Source of the DNA: Pyrocephalus nanus
Taxonomy: Eukaryota > Chordata > Aves > Passeriformes > Tyrannidae
Direction of reading: 5' to 3'
DNA length: 64,000 bases
Assembly: GCA_038380795.1 (NCBI GenBank)
Contig: CM076267.1
Location: 21,288,001-21,352,000 of the forward strand
Part shown: one piece after another, positions 12,001 to 24,000 of the stretch
How positions within the stretch are numbered: the stretch's first letter is position 1
Layout of the letters: each line of letters opens with the position of its first letter
Position numbers and translations under genes: made by a program
Notes under the pieces: generated by a model
The model's input: the letters and a program-made list of their open reading frames with translations, nothing else
What the model was told of the DNA's origin: nothing
The model's database searches: none

Positions 12001-15000
12001 AATAAACACCAAGTGGCATTTTCTTTCTCTTCAACTGTTTGCAAAGAGGAAAAAGGAGATATATCCTTCGGTCTCCATGGTTAATCCTCTTCTTTGTGGT
12101 TCTAAATGTCATTTCTGTTCTGCTCCCCTACAGCAATCACCTCTGTGGTGGGACTGTGATCATTCCCGTGCTCTTTAGAGAATTCACTGTCTTTTTACTT
12201 TTTAGTATGAACGTGAAAGATTTGCAAAATCATTATGCTAGTGAATGTCAGAAGTTAAAAGTATATATTGGAAAGTTATGTTGGAACACCCTGAAAGTGA
12301 TTTGTTGGAAGTTAGTTGTTTGTGAATTCATACTGGTTTTGATGTTTTCAACCACTGAATATTTTCCTTGACACCACGGCACTTATCATGCCCAGCCTTC
12401 TCAGGGTACAGAGCAGGAGAAAATGGATTATGCCCTCAACAATAAAAGGCGAGTCATTCGGCTGGTTCTGCAGTGGGCTGCTTTATATGGAGATTTACTA
12501 CAAGAAGATGAAGCAGCAATGGCCTTTTTGGAGGTATAAAGGAATAGTTGTATCACTGTACTGAAAAGTACCCGCCAAGCAAGATAAGCTGAAAGCCTGT
12601 TCCCAGTCTGCAGAATTCTGTCACAAAGTGAAGAGAAATAGGTCATTTCAAAGTGCAAACTGATAACTCTGTTTTCTTGGTTTTGGCTACTGACAGCAAA
12701 TGGAAGACAACAGTGCTTGAACCATTGTTCAAGCCTTTGGACCTCTGGAAATACTGCTGCAGACTCCTTTGAAAGCACTGCATGGGTAGATTGCTTTATA
12801 GCAGTAGATGAATTTGCTTTTGTTAGTATTTACTTGTGAACAGTTATGGGGCTCTACAGGTTGAACTGGAGGGCTGTTTATGCCTGCCTGAGGTGTGCCA
12901 GGAAGGAGCTGCAGGGTTGTCACTTTACAAAACCAAAAATCCTTTCCATTTGAAAGAAAGCTGTACTACAGCTATTGGAATTCAAGATCTCTGTCTTCAG
13001 ACCCTTGTAAGTTCTTTGTGGTAGGTGCCATATCCTTGGATTTCTAAGACAAGATGTACTGCCAAAGTCATGTTAAGTCATCATGATTACCATTATTATT
13101 ATATATTGAGTTATGGGACATGATCCCATGTTAGTGGCTGAAGGAAAGTTCTTGTCCCAAAGAGCTTAAAACTGTATCTAAGATAAGAATTAGCAGAGCC
13201 TTAAGAATGGCAGACATCCCACAAGCCCACATGGGAAAGCTTTTCAAGTTTTGGAGACAAAGCTTAAATAGTGTTTCATTAGTCCAGAAGTTAAAAGTTA
13301 AAGAACAATTACTAGTTGCAAGCATGTAGAATCCTTCTTTGGGATCCTCCTTTTTATGTAGATGTATCAGGAAGAAGTTTGAGCAGGGTTTAAGAGAGGG
13401 TGATATTGCAGCAGAGTAGAGTAGCTGAGAGTCAATGACTCAGCAGCAAATGAACCACTAAAGACTACAACAGCAGTGAATAAAAAACCCTATTGTGGCA
13501 GATTATTTGTGAAGTTTATAGTCTTTATCCTTGACAATCTGAAAATGCAGTTTTTGCACAAGCAGTCAGTGGTTACAGAGTACACTAAGGAGCCTCATCA
13601 GGCTTCCCTTCTTCATATCCAACTCTTGCTTTAAATCAGCTGGAGATAAACAAGTAGAAGTAATAGAGGGTTGGGCCCAGCATGTGTTCCTCTGTGCAGA
13701 TTATCATTCTTTATAATCATTAAGCTATCAGATGTCATCTCATAATCCTCTCTCCTGAGTACTGCTCATTTACCCCTATAGTTATTTAAAGACTATTCTG
13801 TATCATTTACAGGAATTTTATGTATCTGTATCAGATGATACTAGAATGATTGCACCACTAAAGGAGCAACTTCCAGAGCTAGAGAAAATTGTAAAGCAAG
13901 TGTAAGCACAGTTTTTGCTTCTTTCCTCCCCCTGTCCTTTTTCCCAGTAAACTGATGAACAAAATTTAACAAAATGTATTGGTTATGTCTATTAAAAAGC
14001 CACTGTATGAATGGCACTCAGTCATACAGGACTGAATGTTTGCATGCAGGCTTGTTTGGATTAATGTCTGTGGCCCTCTCTCTTCCATGCCAGTCTTGCA
14101 AACAGCAAACTCTCACAGAGAGGTTGACAGAAGCTTATTTCATGCTTACATGAACTTTGTATAATATTTTTTCTTCCTTGGTCATAGATTAACTATGGTA
14201 TCATCTAGTCTTTTCGTATATATATATAAATATGAATATGTTGATATTTTAGTTTGACAAGTGACCCATGTTCTGTAGGTGATTTTGTACACAAAATCTT
14301 ATAGATAATATTTAACTATATATTGTATGCTTTATCTTTTTACAGTTCTGAAGAACCTAAAGCACCACAAAAGAAGGTAAGATAATTTATTTGTTCACTT
14401 TCTAAAGTACAGTCTTAAGCACAGCAAATTCATAAGCATCTTCTCTTTAGTAATCATGGATATATTAAAAAAAACAAATTGAGGAATTAGCTTTTAACAT
14501 TGTCAAATTCTGCATTGCTACTCCTTTTTCCTGTCATTGATGGGAGCTCTGCTGTAATTCATGTATACCACATAATGTTTCTTTTTGCACTGATGTGAAT
14601 CTTGATGATTCATTTCAGCACAAAGTTCTTCTGCAGCTGTTCAACACAAGTGACGACAGGGCACAGAAGCGCCAGCCTATCAGGGGCAGTGACGAAGGTG
14701 AGTTCCTTCTCTGCAAAGTTTTCTTGAGCCACTGAGATTTGTGGCTTTGTCTCTCTCAAAAAAGTGGTCTAAAAATAAATAAAAGTACCTGCCTACGGTT
14801 TTGAAGCCTGGCCTGAAGCAAACCCTTTTTGCTAGCCCGATATTCTCCATTGTTGATTTGGGGTGCTCCTGGTCTTTTCCCTTAGTTACTTGTGCTATCC
14901 AACACTGTGCTTCCTCAGAGGAAGATCTAAAAACCTTTAAAATAAGGAATGAACAAAACAGGTAAGAACCAGTACAGACAGTCTACTGCAGGTAATGGCA

Positions 15001-18000
15001 GTGCAATAAATAGTGGGTGCTGAGGGTCATGTTTGAGCCTCTGTCTCCCCTACACATTTTGAGCTAACATGTACAGCTGTTGCTTTGCAAGATAGGAGTG
15101 GAGCAGATAATCATGACACAGATCGTACAATCATAGAATCTAGGCACATAGCCTAGAAAACAAATTCTGCTGATTTGCCCTATTGCTGTTGTTTGATTCT
15201 CTGAAGAGAATAAGGTAAAATTTACAGCATAAATAAGGATGTAATTTTCAGATTATTAAAAAGGTACTTTCAGTGGTTGTTTTGGTTCATCTCCACCTAA
15301 ACCAGCTTCTGTTTCAAGGTATTTGACATTAAAGGATAGCTCTTGCTAATGAACAACAATAAAACCAAGACAACAAAAGGCAAGGTCACGTAGCTTAAAA
15401 AGCTGGTGGCATAAACCAGATCAGTGAAAGAGCCATGTCAAAAGCTGGAACTAACTGTATATGAACAGCAGACATCCTGTCAGGCACACACCTTTTGTTG
15501 TCCATATCAGTGTTTCTTCTAGGCCTACAAAGAGGAAAACAGTTCCTGCTGCCAGGGAAATACTACTTCTTGTGTCTGTCTGGACAGGCAGTAACTGCTC
15601 CTTTCATATGGCTGCACCTTCCTCATTCATAGGGCAGGCAGCGCCCTGAACACTGAAAATCCATGGATAATCCCCAAGGCTGCTTGTCTTGGCTTGACAG
15701 CTAAGCTGAAGGACTGTTTTGCTTAGTTCTTCTGTCTTAAATTCATGTCACTTTGGGCTGCCTTACTTTTTGCGGGCTAATGTACTATCGTATTGATTTC
15801 TAAGCAGCCAGAGGCCTGGGTTTATGTGTTACTCTGTGAGCCAATTTGATCTGTACACACAAGTGTATGCTGATTGCTCTGTGGTATTTTTCTTCGTTGT
15901 CTACCATATTCTTGATTCAGCAATTACATACTTGCTTGCAAAAAACAGGTTGCAACACAGTTTGATTTAAGTTCTGGTTGTAACCAAGAATATTTTCAAA
16001 TCTGTTTTTTAAATACAAGTATTATTTTCCTGTAAGTAAGAGAGTTTGCAGCCAGTTTTACTGACTCTTGAAAAGAGGTGTTGATTTAAAATAACACTCC
16101 AGCAGGTCCACATCCTTCTTATGCTGGGGACCCCAGGGCTGGATGCAGAACTCTGAGAAGGGTCTCACAAGCAGAGGGAATCATTCTTCCTCAACCTGCT
16201 GGCCACACTGCTTTTAATGCAACCCAGGACACAGTTGGCTTTCTGGGCTGCCAGTGCACATTGCCGGGTCTTCTAGAGCTTCTTGTGAACTAAGACCCCC
16301 AAGCCCTTCTCCTCAGAGCTGTTCTCGATCTGTCCTTTGTCCTGCCTTGTGTTTGTGCTTCGGATTGCCCCAACCCAGGTGCAGGACCTTGCACTTGTTA
16401 GATTTCGTGAGGTTTGCATAGACCCACCTCTCAAGCCTGTCAAAGTCCTTTCTGGATGGCATCCCTTCCCTCCAGCGCTTCAGTAGTGAAACACTAGTAC
16501 TTCATGGCTTATTAAAAGCTCTGAGTAATTGGAGATTTCTATACTAGAAATTGTAGAACATCTGTGGAATGGGGAGCTATCAAAACACTACAGTTTTGAT
16601 TTATTGTTGCTTTGTTTCATTTGTGAGGAGTGGTTACTGAAGTGAAAGTAATTGGTACAGTAAATCTGTGGGTTTTACATGTGGAATGCTCCATGCAATT
16701 TTTTTTTTTTTTTAGTTCTGTTTAAGGTGTACTGCATAGACCAAACCTATACCACTATCCGGGTGCCAGTGTCTTCTTCTGTGAAGGAAGTGATCAGTGC
16801 AGTAGCAGACAAGCTGGGTTCTGGAGAAGGCCTCATCATAGTAAAGATGAGTTCAGGAGGAGGTACTGTATTTGCATCATCTTAAACACTTCTCAGTTAT
16901 GGTGAAGCAGAATTTTTGGAGGAATTGAAGATTCTGTCAAGGCTTTTATACCCATGTGCATGTTTAGCTAGTACACAAGTTCAATATTAGAGGCAGGTCC
17001 TTCCTCTACTGCAGGCACAGGCTGGACCTCACATGGGAGACAGGAAAAATGGAGAAGCTTGTGTATCTGCATGCTACAGACCCGAGCTACCCCAGTTTTC
17101 CTTCACTGTTAGACTTTTAAGGGTTTTTTAACAACAGGAATAGGAGGTAAGTATGGATAATCTCAGGCTAGACTTAGGAATCAGTGACCTCAGAAAACAC
17201 TGCAGTGCAGACATTCTAGAAGTGGTCACTACCATTCTCTCTGCTCTGTCCATGCAAGGCACTACAGAGCAACTTAGTACCAAACTCACTGACCCAGTGT
17301 TCGCTGAGGGTCAGAAGTCAGACCTCACTGTAGGCTGTGATAATGTAGGAGTAACTGCAAGGTGAATTCTTCTGGAGCATTGGTGTTGTTCAAGTGCTTT
17401 GGTTGAGTATGACTTTGTGGAGACACACAGAGGTAATGAGAGCTGTGTTGAAAGGCATTTTTGCAAACAGTGGTGCCTGCCAAAAACAGCTCACTTCCTG
17501 AGAACTGACACCAGGCAGCTTTTCTTTTTGCAGTTGCAGCAGTTTTTTATTGTCAGATTTGCTGACAGCCATCACATGCTGAAAGAGACTGTTTTGTAAG
17601 TTAACTCATTATCTTTTCTTTACCTGTGATGCGATGCTCTTTTAGAACTGCTGTAATGCATTTCATCACCTCCTGATGCAGCTACTGTCTTCCAAAGCAA
17701 TTTCTATTAAGAACAGCTCTCCAAATGCTTACTGTTCAGTAAAGAATGAATGGAATCCCTAATTATAGCTGAATTTTTGCAGCTAGTTTCTAGAGATGGC
17801 ATCACAGGCTTCTTAAGCTGTCTATACAGATTGGGACTGGGATTCTAGTTCTGTAGGAGACTGCTTTGGGCTGAGCTTATCATCACATTTCTTCAATAAA
17901 GAGGGCTTTGTTGTCATCTATCTTGTATCCAGGACATTGGGTTAGTGAGAAAAATTTGTTCCCAGGAGGGTGGTCTGTGCCATTGTTGGATCAGTCCTGC

Positions 18001-21000
18001 TGTAAATTCTACATATATATAATAAATAATAATCTGTTTAATTTTTACAGAAAAGGTCGTGCTCAAACCTCATGATGTTTCAGTGTTTACCACTCTCAGT
18101 GTTAATGGACGGCTCTTTGCTTGCCCACGGGATCAGTTTGATTCACTGGTATGTATGTGTGCAGTTCAGTCAGTGCAGAAGGTCAGTGCTGCAGTTCATT
18201 TGGACACTTGGCCCTTTTTGGATTATCAGTGCTTTAAGTAATAACTAGTGGAAACCTTCACAACAAAGGGCTTGTCACAGTGCTATGGGATCAGCTCTAA
18301 AATTAAAACAAGCTAATACTACAATTTCCTAAAATAGATCAGAAATCCATCCATCTGATCCACATAACAGCACTTGATCCCAGTACTCTCAGTCAGCACT
18401 CAGTCACACTGAGCATTTACGAAGAGCTGAGTATTGTCACTAAGACATGCAGCAATTCATTACAGAATTATCTCCTCAAAGCCATAAGGATATGTTCTCA
18501 ATGATAGGTGTTACCAATTAAAGCAGTCTGGAGATTTGATTCCAGCAGTAAATTCCTTAAAATATTTTTATTTGTCATCCCCACAAAATACTGTGTCAAA
18601 ATCTCAGATTTTGCTTCTAAGTAGAATCACAGAAAATATTCCCAGTAGAAAGTCTGTTTTTTCTTAGGTAGAATTGCTCATAAGTACTTACAGTTTATGC
18701 AGTCATTCTAACAATCTGCATGGGGTCTGCTTTTATAGAGTTTGATTTGACTGTACTTTTTGTTCCTTTTATTTCATTAAAAACAAATGCCATTGCCAAG
18801 TCATGTCAGCATGAACTCTATTACTCCTAGTCTTGTTTCAGCCTCCTGTATGCTTTTAACAAGCCACTTAGTATATATGCCTGATTTCTTTTATAGATAT
18901 GGTAAAATCTATGCTTTGCTGCTGCTTTCAATTTAGTAACCAAGGAATGCACATCCAGCATATCTAGTTCCATGCAGAGATACCTCTTGTTCAGTTTATT
19001 AAATTCTGGTGTTCCCTTAAGGTTAATTAATCCTGCCAAGTAGATACCCTCATGGGGCATGCTAACTGTAAAGCAGGGGTGTTGCATCAGTACATCTGTG
19101 CTGGGTACTTACATATGGCTCTGCATTGTCTGTGCACACATAGCTCTGGCAGCAATTTGTCATGGCTTTCTGTGCCTCTTCCTGTGCTATTTACCATGGA
19201 TCACTCAAAATGCTGCAGGGAGCTCTAAGGTACAGGGCTGCAATGCGCTCGTTTTCATCAACTTGACTGACCAGTTGGAATTAGAGGGGTACATTCAGCA
19301 CCTTAAAAATGGTTCTCAGCACTGCGTAGCAGAATACATCCCCTTGTCAGCTGCATTTTTTTGAAGAGGTATAAACAAATTGAAAAATGTTACAACCTTA
19401 TCTGTCTCCCAGTTTAATCCTTTCACATTCCAATTTCTGGCTGCTGCAGGTTCATGAACATTTATTCACATTACATTTGGCAATTCTCGTGTGAAAATTG
19501 TTCTGGGTAGATGAATTTCCAAATATGCTGTGAGTTTGCATCTAAGTGCTTCTTTCCTAGTCCTGGAAAATATGTGTTTGTTATGGTAACAACTATGCTG
19601 TGTTTGTCTCCAAATAGGGGAAAAAAACCCTCTTTCAATCTCTGGGCAATTCTCTTACCACAGATTTCCACAAATTAGGATTTTCTACACAAAACTGCTT
19701 TTATTTCATATGTTGTCATAAACTAAAGAAATTTTGTGTTTGTGCAAATCCCAATTCAGAGCAATCTGCAGGCCTTTATAAGATTGATGGCTCTCCTGGG
19801 TTTCTTATTAGAGAATACTTATTTACACTTTTAAAAAAAAATTGTGGATGAAGCTTTTAAGGTAATAATGCTTGTGATTTGGTTTAGTAGTTTTTAATTA
19901 GTTTGTATTATGCTGATATTTGAAAGAAAAGTTTTCCCTAGAGTACAAAGCCAGAATTCATACAGAAATAATCTCCTACATACTGTGTGTTACCAGGAAA
20001 GTGATTTGATGTATTAATCCAGTCAGTCCCTTTCCTATTGCGAATATATTAATCTTATAGAAAAGAGGATTCGTTTAGTAAGCTCATTTTTTATATTGCA
20101 GTATGTAAATACGGTCTGTTAATCTTGCAGCCTCCACTGAGTTTGCACTCAGAAAGGAGTCTGTTGACAATTCCGTGTTCCATCTTTATCCGTTTAACAA
20201 AGAGGCGATGAGAAATTGGGAAACTTGTCCGTGAACTCTGCTGCCCTCTCCTGGGAACAGAACAACTGACCCGCGAGTTCACAGGCAGCTGTACTGATGT
20301 TACACGTTCGAATTTGTTAGGATTGTTAGTATTTGTTAGTATTTTAGCACCGCTGTTTCAAACACTTTGAACATAATATGTACAACAGACTGTTTCAAAT
20401 CTGACTTGAACTCAAGCCACGTTTTATATCTCTGTTTAATATAATATTTACTTGTGTGCAAAATTGTAGATCACATCTCATTTGTTAGGTGGTATGGAAG
20501 TGTCTTTCAAAAATGTTTTATACCTGATTCTTTCTCATAAGAGTGTGCGCATACCATTTTAATTGGCATAGCAAGGATTTTTACAGTCACAAATGGTATC
20601 TCCCTATATCGTCAAATAGGAAGTATGAGGTTTATTTTATAAATGATCAGAAGGTCTTGCAATCATTGCAGATTTCCAAAGAATGGCAGATGTAATAATT
20701 CCCATCGTTAGAATCAGGAATATGTAAAAGTATTTTGCTTATGCTTTGTGGCCTAGTTATTTGTGTATGTGAAAAGGAAACATAACAAAAGTTTTGTGGA
20801 AAAATCTATGCTCCTAAACAAACACACATGCTTTAGTTAGCACAGCGTGTATTGAAGCATTTATTTCTAGATTCAATTTTTAGAACAATGTTAAAAATAA
20901 CACACTGAGAACAGTCTGGTTTATATTTCTTATGGTGCCCCTGAAGAGCTTTCAGAATTTTTCTGACTATCCTGCGCATATTGAATACTGGTTTTACACA

Positions 21001-24000
21001 GGGCTTTTCATTTCCTAATACCTGCCTGTGATTAAAAGCAAATTTCAGTTTTACTGCAAATTTCAGTTTTACTATTAGAAACGAGCTTAGAAAAGTGACC
21101 ACAGTGGGAAAAAAAAAGAGTTGGAAACATTATGAAAGGAAAGCACCAGTCATGCACTTAAGCATTTCTAAAATATTTTTATACCATTTTTCTGTTTGTA
21201 GGCACCATTACCAGAACAAGAAGGACCATCTACTGGTACAGTAGGAACATTTGAACTGATGAGTTCCAAAGACTTAGCACATCAGATGACAATTTATGAC
21301 TGGGAACTCTTCAACTGTGTGCATGAGGTATGAGGATCTATCTATTCAGCAGGTTGGAATCTGTTAGATGTTTAGTTGTACATTGTAGGTTTGTGCATTA
21401 TTTCAAAAACTTTTTCTAAGCTTGATTTTCAAAAATACTACAGTAAAACCACCTACAGATTTCAAAAGTATAAGACATTCTTAATTTTATAGGCAAAATA
21501 CAAAAATAAAGTTCTAGACATGTGCTGCTTATTGAATTACTTTTGTATGTTTTATGGTATAAAGCATTTGTAGTTGTGCTTTTATTGTGCCTCAGCTATT
21601 GTCTACTGGATTTGTAACCTGAATCCTTGTCATCTCTACAGTAATAAATGTAAACTGCAGAGCAAGTTTCAGGCTAGATGTTCACCTGGTCATTCTTAGC
21701 CTCTTTCGTCTGTCCAAAAGATGTAGCTTTGAAAAAAAAAAAATTATTTTCTCTTTTCTAGCTGGAATTGATCTATCACACTTTTGGAAGGCACAATTTT
21801 AAAAAGACCACAGCAAATCTGGACTTGTTTTTAAGAAGATTTAATGAAATTCAGTTCTGGGTGGTCACCGAGATTTGTCTTTGCTCTCAACTCAGCAAGC
21901 GTGTCCAGCTGTTAAAGAAGTATATCAAGATAGCAGCCCAGTAAGTATACAGTCATGTGTGAGCTGGAAGTGAATTTCATTATAGTCTGTATGTTTTTAT
22001 TTTCTATTTTCAGACAACCAGACACAGTAGAGGTTAAAAATTTTATAAAAATTTTATATTTCGTAATTCTGTCCGTTTTCTTACAGGGCTGTATAGAACC
22101 TTGTTAATATGTATTCTTCTTTCCTGTGCTACTCTCCATTGCTCCTTGATCTGTGATTTCTTAGGGCCATGTTTTCACATCAAATTTCTGAGTAAATATA
22201 TTTCAGTTCGTCATGATGAATCCTTCATTTACCCTTACATTAGCGATTATTAGTATGTAAATTAGTAAGTGTTAACAAAAGTGAGCCTTAATTTTCCTGA
22301 AAATTAAGCACCTTCTGGTGCTGCTCAAGAAATCCATTCTCAGAACTGCTCTGAGTGGGGAAACCAAGAGGAGAGAGCAAAGAGATGATGATGCTCGTGT
22401 AACTTGCAGTCTGCTTGGGATTCTGCTTGGAAGTTTGTTCACAATAAAAAACTGGGGGGAATGTCTGATATACTGAAGGCTGTGCTGCCGTTCAGTGGGA
22501 CCTCGATAGGCTGGAGAGTGGGGCAGAGAGAAACCTAATGAGGTTCAACAAAGGCAAGTGTAGGGTCCTGCACCTGGGGAGGAATAATCCCAAATACCAG
22601 TACAGGTTGGGGGGGTGACCTACTAGAGATCAGCTTTGTGGAGAAGGGCCTGGGAGAACTGATGGGTGACAAGTTGATCATGAGCCAGCAGTGTGCCCTT
22701 GAAGCCAGGAGGGCCAGCGGTATCCTGGGGTGCATCAGGAAGAGAGTGGCCAGCATTTCACCAGAAGGAGGTGATCCTCCCTCTCTACTCGACCCTAGTG
22801 AGGCCACATCTGGAGCACTGTGTCCAGTTCTGGGCTCCTCAGTACAAGAAAGACAAGGAGCTACATAAGGACCAACAGAGGTCACAAAAATGATTAGGAG
22901 TGTGGAGCATCTCTCATAAGGAGAGACTGCAAGAGCTGGGCCTGTTTAGTCTGGAGAACAGAAGACTGAGAGGGAATCTCATCAATGCATTCAAGTATCT
23001 CAAAGGCGGGTGCCAAGAGGATGGTGCCAGACTCTTTTCAGTGGTGCCCAATGACAGGACAAGGAGCAATATCCAAAAACTAAAACACAGGAAGTTCCAC
23101 CTCAACATGAAGAACAACTTCTTTACATTGAGGGTGGCACAGCACTGGAACAGGCTGCCCAAGAACAATGTGGAGTCTCCCTCTTTGGACACAATCAAAA
23201 CCTATCTGGACGCAATCCTGAGTAATCTGCTCTAGGTGACCCTGCCTTGGCAGAGGGGTTGGACTAGATGATCTCTAGAGGTCTCTCCAAACCTTACCAA
23301 TTCTGTGATTTTTTTTCAAATACTTTTGTTTTAAAATGCAGGAATATGAATGTCCTCATTTGTTACTTACTGCTGGGTCTTAGTTTGGGTGGAAGGCAGT
23401 TCTTGCTGTCTTCTTTTATTCCTATTCAAGCATAAACTATTTGGAGCCTTCATGGCAGATATGTCAGCCTTGACTCCTTAAAGGCAGTGACTGACTTCAG
23501 AGGGAGCAGGGGCATGTCCGTGCCCTGCATAGCTACTAATTTTTATCATTGTTTCCTTATCCTTTCCTTTCCAGTTTGTGGTGTATTTATTGCATTCATT
23601 GCTGTCTGAACAAACAGTTTGCTGAGGTGTGCAGTGTTTGTCCACGGCTTTGGGCATTGTGAATAGAAGCCTTTAGGCAGTTTTACCCAACAGGCATGTT
23701 GTTACTTGCAGTTAAACCGTGAGTTTTAACTTTTTTGCATCATTAAACAGAGTTGTGTAAAGGAAGAGATTACTGTTACAGCTGTGGTGACCCCCTCCTC
23801 CCATTTAGTAATAGCACGTAGCTGAAGTCTGTGTTCACACTGAAAGTGGGTATCAGTGTGGCTCCCTCTGGAACACCCTGCTCTGCAAATACTAGCTTCC
23901 TTTTGGGAGCTCCTTTGGGCCCTTAGGTTGGATTATGATTGGTCAAGGCTGAAGCTGTTCAAAATCTAGTGGTGGGCATGCAGGATCAGGTTTATAATTA

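Larger units (their letters stand above)
8009..12382 (+). other. RAPGEF4: RAPGEF4 U12-type AT-AC intron (4,374 bp)
   Basis: The 5' splice site ATATCCTTTT (8009-8018) matches the U12 AT-AC donor consensus. The branch-site motif TTCCTTGAC (12364-12372) lies 11 bases before the terminal AC (12381-12382) and matches TTCCTTRAY. There is no polypyrimidine tract, as expected. The reading frame is restored exactly only with these boundaries. Otherwise the intron holds a perfect 18-bp palindrome at 9422-9439 and no recognised transposon. Confidence 0.94.

Noticed and set aside
15126..15142. AATCATAGAATC, resembling an antisense CR1 3' end
   Set aside because: The following bases do not continue into CR1 (no TTGGAA--GACC); too short to call.
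22535..23235. Open frames of 94-116 residues that look like conserved protein
   Set aside because: They are fragments of the CR1 LINE ORF2 or its antisense, not host genes.
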